Source: Eupeodes corollae
Lineage: Eukaryota > Arthropoda > Insecta > Diptera > Syrphidae
NCBI RefSeq assembly: GCF_945859685.1
Contig: NC_079149.1
Span: forward strand, 69,210,991 to 69,274,990
Reading direction: 5' to 3'
DNA length: 64,000 nt
Below the pieces are notes generated by a model, which was not told the DNA's origin, did no database searches, and saw nothing but the letters and a program-made list of their open reading frames with translations. Every line of letters begins with the position of its first letter. Position 1 is the stretch's first letter. Both the position numbers and the translations under genes were made by a program. Positions 46,639-57,757 of this stretch are shown here, piece by piece.

Positions 46639-47395
46639 CTTTAGATAGTTTATCTTATATCAAATATCTCTGCATTCTGTAATATGGGTACACAAATTAG
46701 GTAAAGTATCGCACAAGTGGCCGTCTTCGCCGCCGTCGCTCGTCGTGTTCGAAGTTGTTGTTTTTGTTTTGTTTGCACTCAGATAAATTACACAGAATTT
46801 GCAGAGATACAAGTAATAAAAATAATAATAATAATAATGAATAACAACGCACACACCCTCGAGTTTAACTACTAACTTATAGGTAACCAACGGGAGTCAA
46901 ATTATTTAGATACAAAACATAGTTCACTGATAAAATATTTAAGTTGCTAATTTTTAAGATACAGACATTTTCATTTGACTTTTTAATTAAGTGCAGACTA
47001 AGAAATATGCAACCCACAGGTGAGTGCGGAAGAGTAAAATTATTGAACTTTCACTATGAATCTTAAAGTACCAAGTGCACTGAACAGACATATACGAGTA
47101 TCTACAGAAAGAAGAAAGAATGCAGATACAAAGATCCTGATACACACACCACGATATCCGAACTAATTTATTTAGTTAGCTGGATTAAATGCTTCACGAC
47201 TAACCGGCTGATCTGAACTGAATTCGATTCTCCACGGACAAACTGTTTTATTCGAAAATACCAAAATCTTTCTCAAGGGTCACGATTTACGAGAGTACAT
47301 TAGATATTATTATCTTTTCACCGAGTTTTACTGTCTCCGTCCGAGTGGTGCTCTCCAAGTGAGAGCTTGCTTTAGGGGTCGAAAACTGAATAGAT
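46639..47395 (-). promoter_or_regulatory. Candidate first exon/promoter region (speculative)
   Basis: A GC-richer, apparently repeat-free region. On the minus strand an initiator-like ATTCAGTTTT lies near 47388, a TATA-like TTCTATACC about 35 bases before it, and a donor-like CTAAAG|GTGAAC at about 46640. CG-rich stretches (GCGACGGCGGCGAAGACGG near 46730) and an (AAT)n tract at 46815-46838 are included. It could be the 5' UTR exon of the diacylglycerol kinase, whose start-codon exon has an acceptor needing an upstream exon. No direct proof. Confidence 0.22.
46815..46838. repeat. (AAT)n microsatellite
   Basis: About seven ATA/AAT units. Confidence 0.75.
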
Positions 47396-50149
47396 ACATA
47401 CCCAACCCACTGATGGTATAGAACGTGCAAAACTATGACGTCTTTTCAAACTGGAGATAACACATTGGGGAAATCGTCAAAGGCCAAGAACATTTTTCTG
47501 GCCTAAATGATGTTTTTCGCAGCAAGTGCGCAAGATCGATTGTTGTGGTGAATATCCCAATATAAAAAATTACACCTTGTATATCATATGGTGAATAAAA
47601 TATAAAAATATCTAATTTATCCGTGTCATCATACCGTTGGATTATTAAATTGAAGCTTTGACCTACATCATTGTCCTTATGGTTGGATAAATGTTGCTTT
47701 TGTCATGATGTTTGCTCTGGTTCTAGTGTGGTGTGGTATGGTGTGGTGACAATGATGACGGCATGTTTTACTTTGTAAAAATTGTCTATGCTAAATTAAT
47801 GAACTATTGTACATAATTTATTCAAGGCACTTCTACTGATACACTTGTTCTTGGGGTGCTGCAACTTGTTAAAATAAATAGCCAAAGAACACAATGGATG
47901 TAAAAGTATGACGTAATATTTGGTTAACATAAATATTATTTTTAAAGTGTATAAAATATGTACCAGTAAGTCTTAAGGAATAGAGTAAAATTGCTTTTGT
48001 TCGAAAACTTGTATAACTCAATAACAGCTGGTCTAATGTTCATGGTTTTCGATTTGTTGTATTTGTATCAGTCCCCAATAACAAGTAACTTTTAATAACA
48101 TTGGAAAGTTGACTAATTTGATTCATTGATGAACAATCGGGACGACTGTAATTTATCAAACTTTTGTTTGATTTGAAATGAAATCACCGTAGAATATAAA
48201 ATCGAAATTCATTTCGTAAAGCCGCTTTCTCACTTGTCGGTTTGGCAGCTGCAATCAATATTTACCGCTTTAAGGAATCAATACAGATCGATTGTAGGTA
48301 TATCTCCCCAGCCTTATGCGAAATTTGTTTGCAGAAAAAAATTGTTATTTTTTTTAGTCTCCAAGTACTATCACCAAACTTAAGTGAAATTGAGATCGAT
48401 ATTTTGTCAGTTAAGCGTTAAATATCGATCACAGATACTATAAACAGGCAAGTGAGAGAAGGGCCCTATAGTATAGAATGGTGTTTTTCTCCACAAATTA
48501 TATTCAACCATTTTGTTTATAAAAGAAACTTACATTATGTTCATAAGAAAATATATGAAGTAAATATCGAAAAGTTATCTATTCCTTATAATGAAGCTCG
48601 GTAGGTGTTCATTGAAGTAAATGTATTCATTAAGGTATTAGTACCGAATGAGTTTAAATATACCGATACCGCACGTCCGCGGCTACCAGTGAGTGAGCGG
48701 AGTAAGGAAAATATATCAAGCGTTCTTATTGTAGAAAAAATTACAAAATGTAAAATTTTTCAAAATTGATCAGCAACAAATCCGTTCACTAACCAATTAT
48801 ATTGTAAAGCAAGACGTCTTTTAGGTACTCGTAGAATACAATAACTTCGACGCTAATATTAAATAGCGGTTTTTGTTATAAGGGCTTAATATAAGCATTT
48901 ATTTGCTATTGGAAGATAGATTGTGTCCATATTTTCGTTAAGGCGGGAGGGGCGTATTAATAAAAATTGACTTCAAATCTAAAACAAACACACATTTTAA
49001 GACAACGGCAACACTTGCAACTATAAATGATGCCTTCTTCAAGAGCCAGAATGCTTGTTTTAACTTTTAAATAAGGTTGTTTTAGTCAATAGTTTTTGAA
49101 ATAATGGACTTTAAAGTAAAAATGTATGAAGAACTAAATGATAAATATCATGGCTATCGATAAAAATAGTAATTTGATGCAGTTAACTACTTCAATTCAT
49201 TTTTTTATTAAACAATGATGGATAGATCGGGTTTTCTTTATTTAATAGAAAAACGGTTACAATGTTTTGGTTAAGAATACTGCGAACATCCGTTGAGAGG
49301 GTCGAAGTCCTTTAGTTACATAGCCACATATTCTTTTCTATCAATCAAACATGGGTATACTTTTACATCTAGTTAAAATTCCATTATTTCATATCCCAAA
49401 TCGTCCTTATATTCTTCTTTAAGGCAGTATTTTCTATAAAAGAAAAGTGCCATATATTGATGGAGGTAGAGTGCTGTTTCGCAGCATACAATTGTTTTTT
49501 TTTTCAGTAGCTTGTTCTGATTTTCAAGATTTTATTGTGTTAGACGTATCGGTTTTGTCAAAATATTCGCCTTTGCTGTGGTTTGTTATTTCATTACCCT
49601 TAAAACTGGTACCAGATACATTTTGTACATAGGTTTTAATTAAATTGTGTTTAAATAACCCTATCGCCTGAATGTCTCGGGATTACTCGATGCAAATGTA
49701 ATCAATAAAATGCAAACTAAGTTTACGAAAAAAATTCGATAACATCAAATAGATGATATAATATAATGCAACGAGTGAAAGTAAAAGTAAACAATTTCGT
49801 GGTCGACAACAGTTGGATAGTTGCATATTTTGGCAAATTATAACCGTTTTATAACTTAAAGTAAGCTTGAATCATTAGTTCTAGGTTAAATTGAATCTTA
49901 TATAAAGCTTATAAATAAATAAGTCTTTAGAAAGATGCACAGTTCAGCTAGTATACGATAAAACCGTTTACGCATTTTTATATGGTCAATCCTAAGATAC
50001 AATAATAATAACAATGAGTCAAAACAGGCTGTCAATAAAAACAAATATTCACAAAATTATTAATAGTGTTCACGCAACGTGTTATATTTACAAAATGTGT
50101 AAAATGATAAGTTTAATCTTGCGTTTAAGCTCTGCTCGTGCAACCGAAA
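47396..50149. other. Non-coding, nothing firm
   Basis: Includes a TGTGG/TATGG simple run at about 47725-47750 and a small GC-rich patch near 48675-48705. No exon supported; the frame at 49447-49632 has no recognisable feature. Confidence 0.4.
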
Positions 50150-50287
50150 ATCCTTCTAGAGTAATTCTTGTCATGAAAAGTTTTTTCTTAAATTAGCTGT
50201 TCGGGTTCGGCATACAAATTGTAGGTGGAGGTTTGTAAGTGGCTACGCCTGGTTCTTCAAGAGCTGTTGCGACACCTAGTTTATAAA
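50150..50287 (+). mobile_element. SINE copy, 3' half
   Basis: Sense orientation: AGAGTAATTCTTGTCATGAA, TTAAATTAGCTGTTCGGGTT, CGGCATACAAATTGTAGGT, then TTTGTAAGTGGCTACGCCTGG and CTGTTGCGACACCTAGTTTA. It reaches the SINE 3' end exactly where the next repeat starts. Confidence 0.75.
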
Positions 50288-51660
50288 CTTCCCATAGGAA
50301 GTAAGTGTAATGGGTTCGATTTGTCAAATTAAAAATTTTGACATTTCTCTACGTTTCAAGGTCCCTAGAGTCGAAATAAAAGATTTTTAGAATGATGTCT
50401 GTGCGTGCGTGTGTACGTATGTTCGTACGTCCGTACGTTCGTAAGTCGTCCATAGCTCAAGAACCAGAAGAGATATCGACTTTAAATAATTTTTTTTATA
50501 CAGATAAAAAGGCAGAAAGATGCAGAAAAAACTCTCAAGAAAATCGCTTGGTTGGTCTTTTTACCATAGCAGTTAAAAAAAAAGGTAAACATTTTGGTTA
50601 ACCCTAAATATCTCTTGAACGAGAAACGCTAGAGACTTGAATTAAAATTTATATTATGTATTGTAACGTGATAAAAAACAAGTATGTTTTTGGAAAAAAA
50701 ATCGGTTTTACGTATAAACAAAAAAAAAACTTACAAAAACAAACAAAATGATTTCATCTCCAAAACAATTTTGTGCAACAAAAAATTATGTTTTTAATAT
50801 CTTGTACAATGTTGAGACTAATTGAAGTGACAGTTTTTCTTATATAAAATAAAAACTTAAAAAATCATTACTCAAAGGTGATAAAAATTGAATTTCGACT
50901 CAAATACATTTCCAAAAATTTGAGATTATGGCTATCAACTAATTTTAACTTATAAGAAATATTGTTTTCAACATTCAGTAAAATTTTGAGAAAAATTTAA
51001 TTGACAGTTTTTTTTACAAAAAAACTAAAAAATTACCCAAAGTTGGTAAAAATTGATTTTTGACTCAAATATCTTTTCACAACTCTAAGATATTGGCTTC
51101 AAAATACGTTCATCTTTTGAAAAAATATTGTTTTCAACATTGGGTAAAATTTTGAGAAAAAATCGAATTAACAGTTTTTTACAAAAAATAAAATCTTAAC
51201 AAAAATATAATACTTAAACTTGGTAAAAATTTACTTTCGACTCAAAAAGCTTTTCAAAAATTAAAAATATTTTCTTCAAACTTTCTTTATTTCACAGAAA
51301 ATATTGTTTTCGATATTCAGTCGTTTTTTTATAAAAATCCGTTTTTTCATAAAAAAATATAATCTACAAGAAATAGTACTCAAATTTGGTAAACATTTAT
51401 GTTCGGTTCTTGATATCTATTAAATTAATTTCATTCAACAAATTTGTGAAGTTTTAAAAAAATGATACTAAAATTGGTAAACATATGTTTTTGACTAAAA
51501 ATCTATTAGACAAATCTAGATTTTCAAACTAAACTATTTCTTTATATGAAAAATACTGTTGGTAATTTTAAAATTTTTAAGAATAGTTCAACGAACCCAA
51601 CCCTACAAACTTTTAAACAAGACAAATAAACAGACGGTTTGGGAAGTTATCAGTGTGGGT
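50286..51660 (+). repeat. Palindrome-ended repeat, copy 6 (longest)
   Basis: Starts AACTTCCCATAGGAAGT (50286-50302), then TGTAATGGGTTCGATTTG, CTACGTTTCAAGGTCCCTAG, GATGTCTGTGCGTGCGTGTG, GTACGTCCGTACGTTCG, GAAGAGATATCGACTTTAAA and GGCAGAAAGATGCAG. The next kilobase is a series of about five degenerate tandem units, each with a form of ATTTTGAGAAAAATTTAATT, ACAGTTTTTTT, TTGGTAAAAATTG, GACTCAAATATCTTTTC and AATATTGTTTTCAACATT. It ends ACAGACGGTTTGGGAAGTTA then TCAGTGTGGG. No coding potential. Confidence 0.85.
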
Positions 51661-51661
51661 T

Positions 51662-53184
51662 TTTTTTTCTTGAATATTGGACTTCACCATTAAATATGGA
51701 CCATATGATTCAATGGCCGGCCACCTCGGGTAGGTTCGCGTAAGTTATTTTTAACCACTTTTTCGCACAATTTGTATTATTGGAACCATATATTAAGTAT
51801 ACGTTAGTCAAATAAAAAACGTTTGAAATTCAATCAAAATAATTTATACAAAACGTATTTTCCTTCTGATTTGTTTAATATTATATTTATTATAGTTATT
51901 ACCAGCTCGATTTGCTTTGTGTGTTGTGTATTTTATGAGTTAAGGTCCCATAGAGTTCGAAAAAAAACGTTTGATAATTTTTATTTTGGAAATATTATTC
52001 TGTTTTGTCAAGTGAAGCATTTATACAGTATTATTAAAATCTATAAAAACAGTTTTGTGTTTTTTTCCTTCTATCAAATAAATTGTCTGTTCTCTTCCTA
52101 ATAAAGAAACATAAAAAGTGGATAGTTTGTTTGCAAAATCGTCAATGATTTGTGAATAACGAACTAAACAAAAACCAAAAACGTATAGGTATTCAAAATT
52201 TCTAGTCTAGTGATTGAACATTTTTTTAGTTATGTTGTTCAATAATTTTTCAAAATACATACCTACTTGGATAATTTGTGTATTTGTTTATTGAATTAGT
52301 TAATTAAAACAGACTGATAAATGCTTCAAAAACAGGATTTAGAAAAATAAAAAAAAAACATCAAATGAAGACTTCTTTATTAAATCCCATTGAATGCCCA
52401 TAAGGCGATCTTAAATTACGAGTCCAACTTCTACATTATAAAATTTTTTGCAAAATTCGTTTTTTCTCAATTTTCTTAACATAAAAGAAAGAAGAATTGT
52501 TTGAATATAAAAAAAAGTTTTGTGCCGCTTCCATCTTATATATTGTTCTTAAACCCACTGTTTAGTTTTTCATACATATGATGATGAAGTAACTTTTCTT
52601 TACAGAAATATCAAAACTTTAAAATGCAATGGTATATAGTTATTCTTAAACTAGTGAGTAAAAATTTAAAAAAATTTTCGTTCAATTGCTAGTCCAAAGT
52701 ATGAGGCTTCAGTTCATTTACAACTCATTTCAACCGAAATACGTACCCATAGTACATAATACAGTCAGCATCAACAGAGACCAAATGTTTATTAAAATAT
52801 GCACACATGTACCACCAATCTGATTTCAATATTAATGCACACAAGATTATCGATTTTAAGAATTCCCAGCTTATGGCCCCTTAAAGTACAAAACATTATT
52901 ACAGAATTATAGATGTAAAGTGGCCTACTATCTTTCTATACAACATAAACATATTACGTGTGCCGAATGTGGTTTTAAGTGCTTAAAATTTTGTATACAA
53001 ACTCAAATAACTTCAAAACTTTTCTTCAACTTTTTCAGTAATATTCACACATTCTATATCCAATTTAACTACAAATGAAATCAGGGCACTATTCGTATGT
53101 TATGCAATATAAACACATTTATACATTAAATATACATTATACACATGTTCACAAGATACACCTTTGCTCTTCCAGAGATTTTCG
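51662..53184. other. AT-rich, nothing firm
   Basis: The 92-codon frame at 51823-52101 has one hydrophobic stretch (LFNIIFIIVITSSICFVCCV) but no homology, start context or composition to support it. Confidence 0.4.
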
Positions 53185-53690
53185 TTGCCGGAATTCCTAA
53201 ATGAAATCCAATAAGTTCGTACCGAAATCAAATTTCAGGCTTTCATCTTCAGGATGCCGTAATGTGAAAGTAGTCTGAAACTTTCATCAGATATCAATCA
53301 GCTTATTTCTTACAAATCGTTTATAGGATTTCCGTTCGACTTGGAGCATCGGAAGTGCACACAAAATGCAGACAACACTACTGAGCATTTTCTTCCTGTT
53401 TGGCAACTGGCAAGATATCTCAAAGTGTATGGATAATAACCGAGAAAGGATATCATTAAATTTGGATATGGTTTTTTTTTTGTTTGCATGAATGTCCATC
53501 ATAAGTTGTATCTGTCTGTTCTGAAGGAATACAACTTTTCACGTTCGTTTGCGATGACATCTCGCTTCCATAAGTCTTTCGCGTGCAGATAAGCACGTGT
53601 TTTTAAGCAAATGTGGTTAGAATTCGTAGGAAGAACACTTAACTGTCGTTTCTGGAAGGCTTTTCTTTGCAACCACCCTTTTCTCAATTA
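53185..53690 (-). pseudogene. Unidentified coding remnant, minus strand
   Basis: Minus-strand frames read IEKGWLQRKAFQKRQLSVLP, TNSNHICLKTRAYLHAKDLW, KRDVIANEREKLYSFRTDRY down to a stop near 53499; after a slip WTFMQTKKKPYPNLMISFLG and YYPYTLRYLASCQTGRKCSV; and finally SDESFRLLSHYGILKMKA. The composition is clearly protein-like and different from the surrounding AT-rich DNA. No family is recognised. It lies immediately left of a lone hAT terminus (53695), so it could belong to an older mobile element or be a host pseudogene. Confidence 0.35.
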
Positions 53691-53694
53691 TGTT

Positions 53695-53711
53695 CAAGGG
53701 CGGATCCAGAC
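53695..53711 (+). repeat. Lone hAT terminus
   Basis: CAAGGGCGGATCCAGAC is identical over 17 bases to the right terminus of the hAT element at 21709-23705 (read inward). The matching opposite end was not found nearby. Confidence 0.6.
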
Positions 53712-54401
53712 CTTAAGCCATGGGAGGATGGGAGAAAGGGAGTCATAGACTGAGCATAAAATCGAAGTATTCGTAATGCCTTACAAGTTAAGCTGAAGAA
53801 AATTGGATTTTTCTTTAAATTAAAAAAATATAATATCTTAAAGAGTTAGTTTTTATTTTTTTTAGATAACTTATACCTGCCATGGTATGGTCAAAATATT
53901 TCGCAAACTCTTAACTTATGAACGCATTCCAACATTTTTTAAATTTTCCCCATTTAAGTGTAAACATGAGGAGAGGGGGTAGTTTAGGACGGGGGCAGTT
54001 TAGGACAACTTAAAAAAAGTACTAAAACAAAAAACTTTTTACAATCCAAAAATTATGTTAAAGTGGCAGCAGCATTTCAAACAACGGTACCAGCACACAC
54101 AAAATTTTATAGCAAAAATGTGTTTGTGGAAGGTAGTTGTATTTTTGTTTGCTCCACGATACGTAAGTACTTAATTTATAAATTTCGTTCAAGTTTCAAG
54201 TGAAAAGTGCTTTGAAGTTATATTTATTTATTTTGTCATGTGATTCGACAAAGAAAATTAACATGTTATAATGTCTCTATAAAATTTCAAGCTTTTTGTT
54301 TTTTCTCTCTCTCACCCTTATTATTTTTTTTAATACTATTATACATTAATTTGTTTATTGAAATTACTCTTTTTTTATATTATTAGATATATATCTGTAA
54401 A

Positions 54402-56275
54402 ATGGTCACAAATTATCAGAAAAAAAGGAATCCGTTCCAAATGAGTCTGATTTGTGTAAGGCCATGGAACTTGTGTTGGAAAAAAAATGTCACTGAATAA
54501 AGCTGCATAAGTTTTTCGGATATCAAAGAGCACATTGGGGTATAGACTAAGATTAAAAAAACAGAATCAGGCTCTAAAAAGTGAAGAGTACTCATCCAAA
54601 CATATACTGTTGCCCAAGTATTCAACAAGACAGAAGAAGGTATGCTACTTAGCTTAGCTTTTAAAGTCTTCTTAAATGAATTATGGCCTGACGTATCCAC
54701 AAGCAAGACAGCTTTTCAATATGCAAATGCATTGAATAAGTTCCCACCTCTGTGGGAACAGAACCAAATTGCAGGCATAGAGTGGATGAAGTCTTTTATG
54801 AAAAGACACCGAAATCTTTCACTTCGAAAGCCTGAAAATACTAGTTTGTCTGGAGCAACTAGCTTTAACAAACATAACGTTGAAGCATTTGAAAAAAATT
54901 AGAAACAGCACTTTCAAAAGCTACTTTCACACCAGACCGCATCTTAAACTTGAACTTCTAAGGTCATTACTCAGTGTGGACAAAAGCAAGTTGGGCAAAA
55001 TGTCCCGGCAGAAAGAGGGCAGTTTATCACAATGTGTGCGATTGTAAATGTAGCTGGAAACTTTGTACCGCTGGTACTTGTATATCCAAGAGCAAGATTC
55101 CACGATCATATGCTTAAGGGAGCACCAAACAGTTCGATAGGACTAGCAAATAGTCACACAAACGGATGGATGATAATCCAGTTATTTGTGAAATTCCTTG
55201 GCCAACTTTAAAAATATTTGAGGTCTACAACGAATGATCCAATTCTTCTACTTCTCGATAACCATGAAAGACATTGTTCTATAGACGTTATATAGTTCTG
55301 GCGGGAAAATGTCATTGTTTTGCTCACTTTTAAACACCGCTGCACCCACAAGTTGCAGTTAGATGTTTCAGTCGTGGGACCGTAAAGAAACTATCACTTT
55401 CACAAAACCATTGGATACTCAACAATCCAGGGAAGACCATTACCATTCATGACCTACCTTCAATAGTGACACCGACATACAACAATTCATTCTAACCAAA
55501 CAACATGTTATCAGGTTTCAGAGCAACAGGGATCTTTCCCTTTTCACTTCGATTGTATTGAAGTTATTAACAGGATCTTTAATTCCCCAGCAGTTTCTGA
55601 ACCGTAAATACCAGGAAACACTGTGACAACTACTGAACAGGTGCGGACACCAACATCAAGTCAAGTTGCAGACATTTTGTCTCCAGAAATGGTGAAGCTT
55701 TTCCCAAAAGCTGCTCCGCGAAAAGAAGGCTCGCGAGGAAGGAACAAATGAAGGTCACGCACCTAACTGAAACTCCAGATAAAAATGATATAGAAGCAGC
55801 TTTCCTAGAAAGTCAAAAAAATTTAACAAAATCGGCATTAAAAATATACCGGATGCACAATACCAAACCAAAACGAAAAACCAAGAGGACCAACGATTCC
55901 GGTTCAGAAAACACGGATGAAAAACTCATCTACGCTATATCTGAATCTGATTTCGAAAACGCAGAGGACGAAGAAAATGAGGAAGAAAATTTGGACGGTT
56001 TGGGATCATCTTCTCTAAATTCAGTAAATTTTTGTATATTTCAATGTTCTTTGGAAAACAAAAACTTCACTTCCCATTTTGTCCCAAAAATTCTTGATAA
56101 AAATAAAAATCATTTTAACGTTTCATTCTTAAAAAAGAAGACCGGATGTAACAAATTTTATTTCCCCGAGAGAGAAGATAAGTGGTCATGTTGCAGTGAA
56201 GTACTTAGCGCACAGCTGGTATGTTCACGTTCAATTATGACTTTTCTGCATTCAAACTTGGGTGATGAGAATTGA
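54402..56275 (+). pseudogene. pogo/jerky-type DDE transposase pseudogene
   Basis: Plus strand, starting at an ATG with MVTNYQKKRNPFQMS (N-terminal HTH). Then the CENP-B-like second HTH: WMKSFMKRHRNLSLRKPENT then SLSGATSFNKHNVEAF (54785-54895). The DDE_1 core follows in broken frames: RAVYHNVCDCKCSWKLCTAG region near 55015-55070, DPILLLLDNHERHCSIDVI (near 55230-55290, the DNH motif holding the second Asp), ENVIVLLTFKHRCTHKLQLD (near 55300-55360), then FRATGIFPF equivalent near 55515. The C-terminal part is still open for 175 codons (55748-56275) with a basic/acidic linker (KPKRKTKR, NAEDEENEEENLDG) and a FYFPEREDKWS block usual at the end of such proteins. At least five disruptions. Confidence 0.85.
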
Positions 56276-56439
56276 TTTGGTTGATTGACTTAGCTCTATG
56301 AACTTTATGGATCGAGGAAGATCAAGACTAGCACTCATATCCTCCATTAAGTATGTACCCAGGTAGTATTTTACTTAAGATATAAGTATTGTTTGTGGTG
56401 TTCCATGGGTATACGAGAAAAGGTTTATGAATAACAATT

Positions 56440-57370
56440 TTCTTAATTTAAGTATAAAGATTTTTAAAAAATGGTTTTAGTAGCATTCATTGAAAGTTTT
56501 TATTTCTTATATAAACAAATACAGATTCGATTTTTCTAAAACAATTTAAATCCGAATACAATTATTTTCAAGTCAATACCTACATTTATTCATGAGATAT
56601 CGAGAATTGAAAATCAATTTCTAGCAATCTTGCGTACTATGTGTAAATTTTTATGAAAAACGACATTTTTATTTTTTCAAAAAAGCTAACTGAATATCGA
56701 CGACAATATTTTCTATGAGATGTAATTAGTTTTAAATTTTTGAAGAGATATGGGACTGGAAAATCAATTTTTAATAAGTTAACGCATTGTTAATTAGGTT
56801 TTTATTTTTTGTAAGAAAACTGTCTATTCGATTTTTCTCTAAATTTTACCATATGTCAAAAACGTTATTCTTCGTTGCATGCAATTATTTTGACGATAAA
56901 TCATTTTTTGTTTGTAAAATATTGAAGGTGACAGTCATTTTTTCAGTTATTTTGATTTGTTAAAACAACAGTTCATTGATTTTTTTCCTAAAAATATACT
57001 AGTTTGAAATAACGTCGCAATATGTAATAAAGGTACAATTTAATTCAAGTCGCTAGCGTTATTGCTTCATGAGATATTTTGGATTAACCCAAGAGTCCTT
57101 TACCTTGAGAGTCCTTTCTGCATCTTTCTGCATTATTATTTGTATAACATAATTAATTTGAAGTCAATGTCTCTTCTGGTTCTTGAGATATGAACAACGA
57201 AAAAAAGCTTCCTGGACATACGAACGTACATATGTGCGTATACACGCGCTCACAAATATCTCTCTACAAATCTTTTATTTTAGATTCTAAGCACATTAAA
57301 ACGTTGAGTAACGTCAACATTTTCAATCCGACAAATCAGACCGATTACAATAACTTTCTATGGGAATTTA
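56440..57370 (-). repeat. Palindrome-ended repeat, copy 7 (inside pogo element)
   Basis: Reverse orientation: tandem units with AAAACTGTCTATTCGATTTT, then TCCTTTCTGCATCTTTCTGC, GAACAACGAAAAAAAGCTTC, CAAATATCTCTCTACAAATC, GACAAATCAGACCGATTAC and the degenerate closing palindrome TAACTTTCTATGGGAATTTA (57351-57370). The starting block (GAGGCTGGGATG) is lost. Confidence 0.75.
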
Positions 57371-57564
57371 AAACAAATCATTTGTCGATAGAGTGAGTAT
57401 AGCTGTTTTTCAAAATTTCATTAAAACATCCGTAACTCGAGAACCGTTATAATTCGGGATAATTAATTTACCATGTTCTGAAAGGTCATAATCAGGCCTA
57501 CCACCATATTCAGTTTGAACTATCCCCCTTTACTGGACACCATACATAAACCGACTACTGAATG

Positions 57565-57757
57565 TTCGAGTGGCCAACTTCTAGAGTAGAGCAAATCGTT
57601 TTGAAAATGGTTGCTATGAAGCCGCAAGGAGTTACCATATTCCTGAACATATTGGCTTTGTAGCTTTGGACGCTGGTAGCAATTGGTGTTTCTTTTACGA
57701 TGGTTACAATAGGACCCAACGCGGTGGCAACAGTCTGTTCAAAGCGTTATTCACATG
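57565..57757 (+). other. Unidentified open stretch
   Basis: A plus-strand frame reads ANRFENGCYEAARSYHIPEH then IGFVALDAGSNWCFFYDGYN and RTQRGGNSLFKALFT to a TGA at about 57755. The DNA is GC-richer than its flanks. The alternative frame also reads plausibly (MKPQGVTIFLNILAL). No domain is recognised; it may be the remains of an exon or of a transposon. Confidence 0.25.

Larger units (their letters stand above)
53975..57530 (+). mobile_element. pogo/jerky-type transposon, degenerate
   Basis: Left end carries a tandem pair GGGGGTAGTTTAGGAC and GGGGGCAGTTTAGGAC (53975-54006); the right end near 57530, read inward, has AGGGGGATAGTTC, a weaker match, so the right limit is tentative. The transposase remnant (54402-56275) is listed separately and a palindrome-ended repeat (56440-57370) is nested on its 3' side. 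Confidence 0.5.

Noticed and set aside
51823..52101. 92-codon membrane-protein-like ORF
   Set aside because: AT-rich composition biased to Phe, Ile and Lys, no start context, splice signals or recognised motif; such frames are expected by chance here.
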